Assembly (NCBI GenBank): GCA_035235625.1
Contig: CP141150.1
Location: forward strand, 31,016,756 to 31,080,755
DNA: 64,000 bases
Origin: Saururus chinensis
Taxonomy: Eukaryota > Streptophyta > Magnoliopsida > Piperales > Saururaceae
Direction: 5' to 3'
This document shows, piece after piece, positions 46,966 through 62,478 of the stretch. The position numbers and the translations under genes are program-made. The first letter of the stretch is position 1. The number at the start of each line of letters is the position of its first letter. The notes beneath the pieces were generated by a model, which had not been told where the DNA came from, did not search any database, and was given only the letters and a program-made list of their open reading frames with translations.

Positions 46966-48576
46966 AGGAGGACCTATACTGCTGTATCTGACCTGGAGAC
47001 AATGGTGCAGTATCAGAGACTCAGATGTCCTGGATACAACATTGCAGGTTGATTCCTGATTCTCTATGGGGAAACGGTGGGGGGTGGAGGTGTACTATGG
47101 GACATTCCCATGAAGTAATACTCGTTAAACTTACTGAAAGATATGCAGCAATCATGCAACTAAGCTAGCAAGATGAATGCCTTATGAACGATCAAGCATT
47201 TCTGCTCCATATTTCAACCCATGAAGCATCCACATTGTTTACTACAGCAGAACTGTGCACCAACTGTCTCTTCACTGATACTCAATGTTCACGCATAAGT
47301 CTAATTTGTTAGTGAAAAAACATGACAATATTTATGTAATGCAAAACATAATACACAAATGAATACAAACAGGGTCAGTGAGATATGCCTTTTGGATCTA
47401 AAACACGTACATGATTTATTAACCCTTTTGTTTAGATAACAGTGTACTTGAACTTATTTGGACTAAATGCACAGAACAAAAAGTAGAACCTGTCCCTCCA
47501 GCAAACTGAACACCAGGTAAGCTTTTTACAGCAATGCTTTAATTTGTATTTGGATCCATTCAATAAGGACAGTCTGAAACCATGATTCAGGAGAAGTACC
47601 AGTTTTCTTACAGATTATATGTATTATATACTATGTACAAAAAGCAGCAAACAAGGGCTTCTTCATTCACATTGGTTCCAAGGTGTTAATTGAATGAGAT
47701 GAAGTTCTATTCTCCATCAAACTGAAATGTATAATTGATAAGAAGAAATTGCAGTCTCCATTTACTGTATGTGTATGTTCTTTTAAGATAGCAATTATGT
47801 ATATAGTCATATAGGACACCAAAAATAACAAAGTTACATGGGTTTCTGAATGCACTTAACCTTTTCCTTCTACAATTGAAGATCCAGAATCAATTCACCT
47901 ATACAAAGATAAATAAAGGAAAAATCTCATTTTGTATTTAAGAATAAGAGAAAATAAGAATAAGAGAAAAAACAGAGAAAAGAAAATATAATAATGACAC
48001 GAACATAATGTTTGTCAGATTAAAAGCTACTATGTAGAGGAACTTATGAATGGAAGCTTCACTTCATTCCAAGGATTTCCAATGGGGACACCATATGTGG
48101 GTCAGTTGATATGGACACTATATATAGCACTTCAATTTGTTCCTATTATGATAGAGATTTTATGTTTAATTGGGGTATTAGAATGATTGGATCTTTATAG
48201 TTATTTCCTAGCTTAATTTGGATACCTAGTTAAATTTGATATTTCGTGACGCTCTATTTTAAGCCCATTTAAAGGCCTTCGCTTTAATGATTTAGAGATC
48301 TATAATTTCAACTTTTTCTCAACGTGTCTCTATTGAAGGAGATCCCCTTGTCTGCTGCTGACATTGGGCAAACCATAGGTGCTGAAACCCTAGGTCCTTG
48401 TCCACTGCAGACTCAGACATAATCTCTTGGTGCAAACTCCAAGGGCCCTATCATTTTTCCCCTTACCATTTTCTCTCTGTAGGACGCTTTTACACTTGCT
48501 TTTCAAAAAATTTAAAATCATTTAATTATCACATTGATATAAGTTGTATCTACATGAGATTAAATCTTATATGTGG
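46966..48576. other. spacer, nothing recognised
   Basis: AT-rich DNA with short frames. A GAATAAGAGAAAATAAGAAT purine-rich stretch at about 47941-47985 is low-complexity. Possible LTR-like wording at 48140-48350 has no clear ends. Confidence 0.4.
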
Positions 48577-48948
48577 TGTTGTAAACCCCTAGACTTATAC
48601 AGTTCTTTAGTGAGGAAAATAGATCAAAAGAGGGGAAGAATCACTGTTGTTGGCTACCTTACGCAGACATGAGAGAAGAGACAGAGAAAAGAGAAGACAG
48701 AGAGGAAGGAAGAGGATGAAAGGCCAAGTTTTTCATTGAACTCAAAAGAGGGCAGTAGCCCTTATATATACTCTACCCAGCTCTTAAGCCTGGTTTTATT
48801 TAAGAAAACTACTACTAATTAAATGCATAAATCAAGAAACTACTTCTAATTGAATGCATAAATCAAGGCCAAAGCTTATAAATGGAAACTGCCCAATGAA
48901 ACATGAAAATTGCCTATCATAGAACTGCCTAATAAAGATCCATAACTA
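48577..48948 (-). repeat. 3' LTR of the truncated chromovirus
   Basis: On the minus strand it runs from about TAGTTATGGATC to GGGGTTTACAACA. GTATATATAAGGGC, a TATA box, lies at about 48755-48775. The related LTR at 52.27 kb starts TGTTATGGATC, which suggests that the first bases here have mutated. Confidence 0.7.
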
Positions 48949-49504
48949 TCCACCATGCTCCGCTACCGCCTTGTGCTCAAGCCGCAAAATCTAGAAAGTG
49001 GGCATAAAACTCCTCCGAAAGCCACGAAGCATCTTCCAAAGAGCAATCATGCCAAGCAACTAAAATCTCCTAGATAAGTTGTCGAGAGTGACAAAGACGC
49101 CAATTGTCAATGATGGCGGAAGGAAGTAATGGTGGATCTGTAGGTACTAGCAGCAGTGGAGGGGGGCTCGAGAAGACACAAGTAGGATCACCCACAAAGC
49201 AGCGTTAAGTGCGAGATATGAAAAAACAGATGAACTTGAGAGCCTTCGAGAATATGGAGGCGCTAAGCGATGGAACCCACTCGCTCAAGAACTGAATAAG
49301 GACTATGGAAACGATAAGCTAACTTAGAACTCATAGGCTGAAATAACAAGGATTGTCTATCAAGATGTCGTCGATCGTAAACTTAGAACTCATAGAAAAA
49401 CTGATATAAACCAAATCCCTGACTTGAAACTCCTGATCAAGATGTCGTCGATTGTAAACTTGCTTCATACGGTTTTGAGTAGCGGAGAGATTATGTTTGA
49501 GTTG

Positions 49505-50195
49505 TCACAAAAGGGCATACCGGTCTTGAAGAAGATGGTCGACCTCCCCGATAGCGGCACGGTGAGGAACATAAGCCATAACCATAAGCAGATCACAGCC
49601 ATAAACCACCCGAAAGGGAGTAAAACCGGCTGAAGTATGAAAAGTTGTATTATAGGAGTATTCAATCGATGGAAGAAATTGGAGCCACTTTCGTGGATTG
49701 TCGCCAACAAAACAACGAAGGTATTGCTTAAGGCAACGATTAACCACTTCGGTTTGACCATCTGCATAGGGGTGGTATGCAGTACTCATATGCAAGGAAG
49801 TGCCCTGGAGTGTGAAGAATTTCTGCCAAAAATGGGAGATGAAAATACGATCGCGATCAGATACAATGGTGTGTGGCATACTGTGAAGCTTAGCCACATC
49901 ATAAATATAAAGAGCAGAAACGTCTTTAGCAGTGAAAGGCACTAAAATGAGCATACTTAGACAAGCGGTCCACAACCACAAGAATAATTGATTTGCCCTG
50001 AACAGCAGGTAGGGCTTCGATGAAGTCTATAGAGACGTCTTCCCAAATGTGATCAAGGATGGGAAGGGGCTAAAGTAGACCCACTGGAGATGTGGTCGAA
50101 GCTTTGGTGCCTTGGCAAACTTAGCAAGTGGCAACAAAATCATGCACATCGCGACGGAGGCTGCCACATAAAACTCTAGCTCATGCGCTTGTAAG
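49505..50195 (-). pseudogene. integrase fragment of the truncated chromovirus
   Basis: The largest open part is 49981-49505, with [34 protein letters not shown] and NTTFHTSAGFTPFRVVYG. It covers the second half of the catalytic core and the start of the C-terminal domain. Upstream pieces (CQGTKASTTSPVG, DVSIDFIEALPAVQGKSII) are separated by stops. Confidence 0.85.
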
Positions 50196-50640
50196 TGCGG
50201 AAGGAGCCTTTATGTCTGGCAAATGGATAATCATGAAAGTGAGAGAGAATGGTAGAACGGAGCTAAGCATCCACTGGAACCCAAAGACGATCCCCCCTGC
50301 AAAACAAAAGAGGGTGAGTATAAAGGATCTTGCTGCAAGGGGGCCAATAAATCTTGGGCCTCTAGGTCCTGAGAATATGCCTCACGTAGGAGGCTCATAA
50401 AGGGAAAGATTGGTCCGGACAATGTCATAGCTTGGCTAGAAGAAACCTGGCGGGAAAGGGCATCAACAACGATATTTTTAGAGCCTTTCTTATAAACCAA
50501 CTCATAATCATAACCCAAAAGTTTAAAAATCCAACGTTGTTGGGCAAGAGTAGAAATACTTTGCTTCAAAAGATATTCAAGATCCCAGACATTAAATACG
50601 ACTTTGAAAGGGTAGTACCAAGTCAATTAGAGTCATCAAT

Positions 50641-51408
50641 GTGACTCCTCATCAATCCCACTGTCTCCATGAGAAGAAAAAGTTTAAATGCTTCACCCTC
50701 CAATAAATGGAGAATGTGGATGTCAATTTACACACCATACACCCTCGTATGAGGGGAAATGGGTATCCATGTAGCTACCCTAATATATTACTCCGTTTTG
50801 GGGGGTGGGAGGCCAAAAGCCTATTTGCTTGTTTAGATATTGTATTTATGTCGCTAACAAACTTCAGGCTTTGGATGATCAAGAGATAACTAGATGAAAT
50901 TAACTTATATTTGGGCTCTGTATGCACCTCAGGGGTTACAAATTGGTTGTAGCCCAAAAAATTGTAGCATTTTGAATGAATAGGACACCAGCATGTTAAG
51001 CCCTATGTGATATATGCATTCCAACTAAATTGAAGGAATAAACCATAAGAAACTATTGGAGCAGCCATGTGTTATAGAGCACAGTGTTGGGTGACAAAGA
51101 AGAGTCATGTTGAAAAGATGAGTGTAGTTGAGAAGTGGGACGAGAATATCAAGATAAATGTGTGAGAAGGTGATGTAGGACATTATCGTTCAACTTCTAT
51201 AGATGAAATAACCTGGGAGAACAAAAATAGACTCCAAGGAGCATCAAAATTAAAACATATTCAACAAGGAAAAAATGGGATTAATGATCTGAAACAAAAA
51301 AACAGTTCTTAAATTTGAAGGGGCTTTTGGGCTATTTTTATAAGTTCAGGGGCATTTTTTTAATTTTGATGATCCAAAAGCTACAGAAAATTCTTACCAG
51401 TAGAGAAG
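50641..51408. other. spacer, nothing recognised
   Basis: No family similarity in any frame. The right part (51170-51400) is A-rich. Confidence 0.4.
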
Positions 51409-52272
51409 TGTTGTGAACCCTAGGGTTTACAACGGAATTCCAATGGAGAATGAAGGCTGAATAGGGGAGGAGAAACCTGATGTAGAGGGTCTTCCATTCT
51501 TCTCAGCTTAGGATAGTGCTTCTTGTGCCACCTGTGTGTCACAGCTTGTCCAAAGGCTGACAGTTGCAAATCTGTCCAGCTTCTAGAAGCTATGCCTAGG
51601 CAAGGGAAATGGGAGGGCAGTTCAGTCATTCACTCAGAGTTTGTTATAACAAACTGACAGAATCCGTTGGAGGAAGAAGAAGCTACAGGAAATAAGAAAG
51701 AAAAGAAGAGGCAGATTGGAGCATTCGAAATTGGAAAGAAATCTGTATTCAGAAATTTACTTCTCTGTATTGCTCATGGATTTGAGCTGGGCTGTGGATT
51801 CAGCTTGTAATTTTCCATTTTGTTTGTAGTAAACAGCTTGTGGATTCAAGCTTTCTATCTTGTATTCCAGAAATTTGAAATGAAATCTACTGTTCTCCTC
51901 ACTGTCCTGTGATCTGTTTGTCATTTTTTCCGGAATCGATTGTTTCTCTGGAAGTCATTGTTGGTCTTTGCTGTTTCCTGTGATCTTGCTGCATCAAAAC
52001 CCCTGCTAGCTATGGCGACGAGAGAAAGGGGAGAGACAGGGACGACAGTGAAGAGAGAAGGGTTTAGAGACTAATTCTTGCTTAACCAGAAAATAGGGCA
52101 ATCGCCCTTTACATAGTCTCCCCTTATGGGCCTGGGCCTTAACTAAACTAAGCCTATAAGGCCTTATTACAATAATAAGCCTAGGTCTATAATAAGAAAC
52201 TGCCTAATGAAAGTAAACGTGCCTAAATGAATCTCAAATTAAGAATTTCCTAATATGGTGCGATCCATAACA
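51409..52272 (-). mobile_element. second LTR of the 48.6-kb family, apparently interrupted by another LTR
   Basis: The minus strand starts TGTTATGGATCGCACC at 52272 and shares ATTAGGCAGTTTC- and GGGCGATTGCCC-type sequence with the LTR at 48.6-48.95 kb. Its expected end, ...GGTTCACAACA, lies at 51409, but about 550 bases of unrelated DNA intervene (about 51435-51995). That insert reads like an LTR on the plus strand: CTTGTAATTTTCC, CTTGTATTCCAGAAATTTG and a CA end at CTGCATCA. No internal region is attached, so both are likely solo LTRs. Confidence 0.5.
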
Positions 52273-53113
52273 AGAAGAGTCAATTTTCAACTTCAAGATG
52301 AACCAAATCTGTCATAGTACCTTTTTAGTATTACCTATTTGAGGCAGTTATTCTTAGATTTTTCAATATATTATATAATTCATAGTGGCAATGTTTTAGC
52401 TCAATTAGAATATATATTCAAGTCTACTTTGAGGCCATATTAAGTAGAAAAGTGATGAGACAGTCCTACAGTAGGTACAACACTGAATTTGAAGGGCAGG
52501 CAGAAGGGGTAAAATGGAGAGCAGCCTCTGGATTTGTAGGCAGTTCTTTAAAGCAAAAAATGGATATTTTAGCTCTCTTCTTCAAGCTTTCAATGTCATC
52601 TTCAATATTCTATCTGGGACTGTAATTAGCTTTCACCAAATGGATATTTTGACTCTCTGTGAAGGGCATAAAGAGGGAGGGTGAAGGCCAAAAAGAACCT
52701 TGATGGAGTTTGTGAGGGAAGAAATGAAGATAACTACTCCAAACATCAATATAGCCCATGATCAAGTGGGATCGCAATACAGGATGCATGTCACCAAGCT
52801 AAGTTAACTGGCTATGTACTACTATTGGCTAATGATGATGACAAACTTAGGCTTGCATGCCCTTTAGTTTTGCAATGAGGAGCAGCTCCAGCCATTCCCA
52901 TATATGAGGCAGCCAAGTGGTTGGTGGTTCATCTAAAGTTGCCCCAGATTGGACTTTTAACAAGCAAAGATGTCAAAGGCATCCCACATCATTAATAAAG
53001 AAGCATCCAAATTGTGAGCTTACATTTAGAGATCTCCAACAGAAACTTCAAACTACAGAAAATCAAACAACACATTTATAACCAAAGATGTTGAGAAAGA
53101 AGCTTAAAATTAC
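52273..53113. other. downstream of beta-amylase exon; last exon not found
   Basis: A donor at 53113-53112 predicts another short exon on the minus strand encoding the tail of the beta-amylase. I searched this stretch for a GEAVPDLQ-like ending and found none. No other gene is visible. Confidence 0.45.
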
Positions 53114-57432
<4,319 letters not shown>

Positions 57433-57697
57433 TGATGGAATTAGGGTTTGTGGAGAGAAAAGAAGAAGCTCTTTGTTCAATTGGAATAATGATTTGTACA
57501 TTACAAAGGAGAGAGTTGAACACTCTAATAAGGATCGATCTCCTAATTCGCCTAAAAGACAATAATGCCCATCATATAAGCGAGTGCTAACCAATAACAA
57601 TATAGGAAATAAATAACAATGACTAAACTACCCTCTATAATGAAAGGCATAAAATTGAAGACAAACCAAAATACAAAAGAACAAATACACTCTAACA
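57433..57697 (-). repeat. 3' LTR of the older copia element (family B)
   Basis: 265 bp, on the minus strand TGTTAGAGTGTATTTG to CTAATTCCATCA. A G-run polypurine tract (GAGGGGGG) lies immediately before it at 57698-57705. It resembles the plus-strand LTR at 61518-61806. Confidence 0.85.
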
Positions 57698-58331
57698 CCC
57701 CCCTCAAACTCTAGATGTAGTCATCATCGAGAGTTTGCCTAGCAAAAATTGGAAGTAGGACATAGTATGAGGCTTTATAAAGAAGTTGGCCAACTGATTA
57801 AACTGGATGTGAGGAAGTGTAAAAGTCCCACCATTGAGATGGTGGCGCACAAAGTATCAATCAATCTCAATGTGCTTCGTACACTAGTGAAACACAAAAT
57901 TGTGGGCAATTTGAGTGGCATTCTTACTGTCACAATAATAGGAGTGGGATTAGTAAGAGAAACACCCATATATGCAAGAAGCTACCGAAGCCATACAATC
58001 TCAGCAACACTAGAAACCATAGCCCTGTACTCAGCCTCAAGTAGAATGCACAACACAATCTTGCTTCTTTATCTTCCAAGAGACAAGACAGACACAAGAC
58101 AACACATTAAACAGTAGTGAATTTGCGGTCTATTACCTCACCAGCTCAATCAGCACCAAAATAAGCTCAGAGGAAGATGAAAGAAGCAAACTCCAATGCA
58201 AAGTACCCCGAACATACAAAGAATGCAAAGGCCAGAAGCCCAGCGAGGAGATCCAAGAGTTGATGAGAACTGATTAACCCATGAACAACATCTGAATGTC
58301 AACCCAGGTGATAGTGAGATGCACCAACGAC
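57698..58331 (-). pseudogene. RT/RNase H end of the older copia element
   Basis: Minus-strand pieces GSLVHLTITWVDI, HSLYVRGTLHW, EAEYRAMVSS and IAHNFVFH, then FTLPHIQFNQLANFF, are the end of a Ty1/copia RT and its RNase H. Stops and frame changes break it. Its upstream part continues at 61361-61517 on the other side of the inserted element. Confidence 0.85.
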
Positions 58332-58336
58332 CCAAC

Positions 58337-58595
58337 TGATAGATTAATTGAAAAACTACGGCTCTTAGAGAGAAAGAAGAAGCCCTAGAATGCTTATATT
58401 TACTTCAGAAAATAAGAGATGGAAGAAGCCCTTTAATCTTGCTCTATAACAAAAGACCTAAATACCCTCACTTAAGTAAAGGGCTGATCAATTACAAAAT
58501 AAGAATAAATATAAATGAAAGAACTAACCCTGATACATAGAATACTACTAAAGACTTAGACAAATACATAAGAAAGAAAATATACTACTCTAACA
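58337..58595 (-). repeat. 3' LTR of the nested copia element (family A)
   Basis: 259 bp. It shares with the 5' copy the stretches AAATACCCTCACTTAA and GAATGCTTATATTTAC as read on the plus strand. Confidence 0.88.
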
Positions 58596-59980
58596 CCCCC
58601 CATCAAACTCTAGATGGGGATACCATCGAGAGTTTGCTCAACAAAATTTTGAAGCATGCAACTGTGTGAGACTTCGTAAAGAAGTCAGCAATCTGAAGAG
58701 CTGAAGAGATGCGAGGAAGTGTCAAGGTCCCAGCATGAAGATGATGGCCCACAAAGTGGGAATCAATCTCTATATGCTTTGTGCGCTCATGAAAAACAGG
58801 GTTATGAGCAATCTGAATAGCACTCTTACTGTCACAGTGCAAAGGAGTAGGACTCGTAAGTGGAACCCCATGTCTTCCAAAAGCCAGACAATCTCTGTTG
58901 TAGCAGCAACCATAGCTCTGTACTCAACCTCTGAGTGGACGAGCCACACAATCCTGCTTCTTCTCTTCCAGACAAAAAGAAATTCCCCCATAAAAACACA
59001 ATAGCCAGTAGTGGATTCCGATCCACAACATCACCGGCCCAGTCCGCATCGGAGTAAGTACATAAACAGAGATCAAAAGCAGGAGAAAGAAGTAAGCTGC
59101 AGAGTAAGGTACTCTAGACATCCTGCAAATTCCGTATAACGGCTGCTTAATGAGGAGTTTGAGGTGCTTTAGCGAACTGAATAATATGAACTGCATGTTG
59201 TATATCAGACCAGGTAATAGTGAGATAGAACAGTGAACCAACGACCTCCCGATAACAAGTAGTTATCCAAAATATCACCATCAGTGAGGTTCAGCCTCAG
59301 GTTGACCTCCATGGGACTCTCAACATGTTGAGAATAAGTCAACCCGGAGTGCACAATGATCTCTAAAGCATACTTTGATTGAGCCAAAAGATAACCTTGA
59401 GGAAATGAAGTAACCTCAATGCCCAAAGAGTAGCGGAGATATCCCAAATCCTTCATCTTATAGAGTTCTTGAAGCTGAGCTTTGAGAGAAGAAATGTCGA
59501 CATAATCATCACTAGTTACAATCAAGTCATCCACATAGAGCAATAAAAGAATACGATCAGCAGTAGAATCCTTAAAGAACAAAGTAGAATCATGAGCACT
59601 ACCTGTAAATCCCGACTGAGTCAGTGCAATGGTGAACTTCTCAAACCAAGCTCAAGGTGACTATTTAAGACCATAAAGAGAATGGAGCAATCTACAAACT
59701 TGGCCACGCTTGTGGGAAAGCCCTGGAGGAGGCTTCATGTAAACCTCTTCCTCAAGATCTCCATTAAGGAAGGCATTCTTGACATCCATGTGATAGAGAA
59801 GCATTGGCGGATAGAAGCAACAAAATCAGAGTATGAACTGTAGTCATCTTGGCCACAAGAGAAAATGTTTCCTTAAAATCAACCCCATATTCATGAGCAT
59901 ATCCTTTGACAACTAACCTAGACTTGTACCTTTCAAGAGAGCCATCAAACTTGGTCTTGATCTAGTATACCCACTTACAC
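58596..59980 (-). pseudogene. copia RT and RNase H remnant of the nested element
   Basis: The RT N-terminal part (KTKFDGSLERYKSRLVVKGY) starts near 59975. The YVDDLIVT active-site motif lies at about 59530, followed by LQELYKMKDLGYLRYSLGIE and GYLLAQSKYALEII. RNase H ends with HCDSKSAIQIAHNPVFHE and RTKHIEIDSHFV at 58840-58740. Stops, for example in the part between 59980 and 59590, break it. Confidence 0.88.
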
Positions 59981-60497
59981 CCAATTATAGCTTTACAAGG
60001 GGAGAGAGAAATCAAATCCCTAGTACCAGTTTTATAGAGGGCATCAAGCTCTTCCTGCATTGCATGCTGCCAATGAGGATCAACAGAAGCCTCCTTGTGT
60101 GAAGAACAAACAAGAAAGAATAAAATCCAGAGGAATAAGAACTAGAGAAATTATACCGAGGAGAGGATTTGCTAGATGGAGCGACAGGACCAAAAGACAG
60201 GGAAGCAAAAGGTGCAGCTGATGGAGGAGTCTCAATGTTAAATGCAGAAGCCTCATCTTGTGTAGCTGGAGTGCTTGTCTGTCTGCACTAATAGACTTGA
60301 GTCATAGGAGGATGTAGAAAGCAAATTAGGCACATCAACGGACTCACTAAAATCCTTGGATACTAATGAAGGAAAAGGATCTATAAACACTAAATCAGAC
60401 TTCAGAACAATGGGAGCATTATCAAGAAGGGCATAATAAAAAAAAACACTCCAAGGAGACTACATGACGAGACAGAAATGACCTATTGGAATTAGGG

Positions 60498-60815
60498 TCA
60501 CAAAAGGGATAACCCTTCTAACCAATTCCATAACAAAAAAACACACAACCGAGATCTAGTAGATAATTTTGTATGTTCCACTGCAGGCAACACATAACCA
60601 AAATCCCAAATTTGTTTGGCCGTCTTGAATTTGGCCAATTGGAATCCTATAAACAAATCCACAAAGTTATTGATCCAAGTCACAATTTTGGAATTGTGTT
60701 TTTCCCAGTTATCCATTGCCTTCTCAAAATCCTCAAGTTTGTCAACTTCTCTTCTATGAGTCTCAGTACCCTTAACATACTTCCAAAGATTATGTCCCTT
60801 CAAAAAATTCGACAT
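60498..60815 (-). pseudogene. fused gag start and integrase end of the nested copia element
   Basis: One open frame of 105 residues begins SNFLKGHNLWKYVKGT (copia gag N-terminus), continues through KIVTWINNFV and KTAKQIWDF, and then passes without a break into TKLSTRSRLCVFLLWN. That last block is the region just after the copia integrase core. The joint near 60600 marks a large internal deletion. Confidence 0.75.
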
Positions 60816-60914
60816 AACACAATTCTAATAGGAGTAATTAGTTCCATTTATGTGAACACTAATGGATTGTGGATCATCCTTCTCAAACTGATCCATGATG
60901 ATGTAACGAGGAAG

Positions 60915-61035
60915 AAGTTGTGAACAGTGCCACGATGAATAGTGTCATGAATAGCATCGACGTGAACAGTCCATGACAAACAGTGTTGTGATGAACAGTA
61001 CCCAACTGCGAATAGTGCTACAATGAACACTAACC
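60915..61035. repeat. GAACAGT/GAATAGT short-repeat cluster in the copia leader
   Basis: GTGAACAGTG, GATGAATAGTG and similar words recur about eight times in some 110 bases, between the 5' LTR and the gag start of the nested element. They could act as leader structure; nothing more can be said. Confidence 0.6.
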
Positions 61036-61108
61036 ATGGTGGTAAAAACATGTGCATATGGAGACTTCTGATGCATATGTAAGATTAAGAAACAAGCCTC
61101 AGCTATCA

Positions 61109-61355
61109 AGATAGAAAACTAGGGTTCTTCGAGAGAAAGAAGCCCTAGAATGCTTATATTTACATCAGAAAAGAAAAGAAAGAAGAAGCCCTTCAATCAG
61201 GTTCTATTACAAAAGAACTAAATACCCTCACTTAATTGAAGGGCTGACCAATTAGCAAATACGAATAAGTATAAATAACAGAACTAACACTAATACATAG
61301 AATACTAGTAAAGACTGAGACAAATACATAAAAGAGCAAATATACAACTCTAACA
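61109..61355 (-). repeat. 5' LTR of the nested copia element (family A)
   Basis: The minus strand starts TGTTAGAGTTGTATATTT at 61355. The inner end near 61109 is judged by alignment with the 3' LTR, which has a small insertion there. A degenerate Met-tRNA primer-site complement (GCCTCAGCTATCA) lies next to it. Confidence 0.75.
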
Positions 61356-61360
61356 CCAAC

Positions 61361-61517
61361 AACCTCCCGATAGTGTGTAGGACTCTCTAAACTAACATCT
61401 TCAATAAGATCAACTATTAGGTTGACTTTCATAGGACTCTTAATAGCCTAAATGTCAGTAAAACCTAAATGAGTAATAACCTCTCCAACATACTTTGACT
61501 GAGACAATAGATAGCCT
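61361..61517 (-). pseudogene. upstream RT piece of the older copia element
   Basis: The minus strand reads GYLLSQSKYVGEVITHLGFT, then a stop, KSPMKVNLIVDL and SPTHYREVVG. It is continuous in order with GSLVHLT at 58331 once the nested element is removed. At its upstream end it abuts an LTR in the opposite orientation. Confidence 0.85.
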
Positions 61518-61806
61518 TGTTAGAATGTATTTACTCTTTTTATTTTTGTTTAAGTATTTACTATTAGGCTTTTCATTATAGAGGGTAGTTTAATTATTGC
61601 TATTTACTTCTATTACTTAATATAGGGAAGTTTAGTCCTTGTCGTTTATTAATTAGCCTTTACTTAAGTGATGGCCATTTTTGTCTTTTGGGTTAATTAG
61701 GAAATCAATCTCTATTAGAGAGTTTGACACACTCTTTTGTAATGTACAAACCTTTATTCTAATTGATAAGAGAGCTTCTTTCTCTCTACAAACCCTAATT
61801 CCATCA
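61518..61806 (+). repeat. family B copia LTR in plus orientation
   Basis: Starts TGTTAGAATGTATTTACTC and ends CCCTAATTCCATCA. It matches the minus-strand LTR at 57433-57697 along its length (TTTCATTATAGAGGGTAGTT, TTTGTAATGTACAAA). Its orientation is opposite to the copia sequence it joins. Confidence 0.85.
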
Positions 61807-61869
61807 TATGAAAAGCCTAATACTAAAGACTTAAACAAAAATACACAAGAGCAAATGCACTCTAAACAC
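61807..61869 (-). repeat. fragment of a family B LTR in minus orientation
   Basis: AATACACAAGAGCAAATGCA followed by CTCTAAACA corresponds to AATACAAAAGAACAAATACA and CTCTAACA at 57670-57697, the beginning of the LTR on the minus strand. It directly follows the plus-oriented LTR. Confidence 0.65.
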
Positions 61870-62478
61870 TTTGGAGGCCATCAACCTCACCAGCGAGGGT
61901 GCTGGCATTGTCCCAGAAGTTGAGGTTCTAGAAAGGGTGTTGAAGAAGGTATTAAAATCCGTCTTTACCAACCCTCCCACCGGGCCAAGGTCGTACCATA
62001 GTGTGAGACGGTTTTGGGGGAGGGAGATTTTTGTAGATTCATATATCTATGTAGGATGATTTGAGAGAATATTGGAAGAAATTGTAGGAGGTGAGGACAG
62101 ACGATAGCAAAGGCAAGATGATAAAGGGACGGAATTAGAGTTGCTGGTGGGGTTCGATGTTCAAATGTAGTATGGATAGATGGATCTGCAACTTTAAGCC
62201 AGAATTGAGTGTGGGCATTTGTTGTGTTGCAAGCTTCAATTTTTTCCTTTCTTTTCTGTTTGTTCCGCATAATCGCACGTGTGCCAAAGATTGGGAATCA
62301 TTACTGCTTTTATATCAGGGTTGTAACCCAACCCATTGGGTTACAACTGTTTTAGGAAGAAACTCTAAGGGAAGTGGAGAGACAATAGGGATGGTTAGAT
62401 AAAAAGGGGAAGGAATTAGTGTTGAGAAATGAATTTAGACAAAAGGGGGGAAAATAAGGCAATGGATTAGGCTGGATT
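61870..62478. other. spacer with an unrecognised short frame
   Basis: A plus-strand frame (61871-62059) reads GIVPEVEVLERVLKKVLKSV, and TNPPTGPRSYHSVRRFWGRE follows. A minus-strand frame covers 61965-62270. Neither matches a family known to me. Confidence 0.3.

Larger units (their letters stand above)
48577..50620 (-). mobile_element. 5'-truncated chromovirus (Ty3), minus strand, with 3' LTR
   Basis: Reading on the minus strand: the end of RNase H ([26 protein letters not shown]) at 50600-50440, integrase at about 50180-49500, then a 3' LTR at 48948-48577. Everything upstream of RNase H is missing, so it is a truncated copy. Integrase residues in SDRDRIFISHFWQ and TAYHPYADGQTEVVN are kept. 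Just before the LTR the minus strand reads CTTGAGCACAAGGC, matching CTTGAGGACAAGGC of the complete element at 29.2 kb. Stops occur in the integrase zinc region, so this copy is dead. Confidence 0.88.
58337..61355 (-). mobile_element. 3.0-kb copia deletion derivative nested in an older copia element
   Basis: LTRs at 58337-58595 and about 61109-61355 (minus strand TGTTAGAGT... to ...ATCA) bound a 2.5-kb interior. The flanks are CCAAC at 58332-58336 and CCAAC at 61356-61360, a perfect 5-bp target duplication. The interior runs gag start, then the end of integrase, then RT and RNase H. Most of gag, all of protease and the integrase core are missing, so it cannot move by itself. A polypurine GATGGGGGG tract precedes the 3' LTR. 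Removing it rejoins the older element's RT at YREVVG and GSLVHLT, confirming the nesting. Confidence 0.92.
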
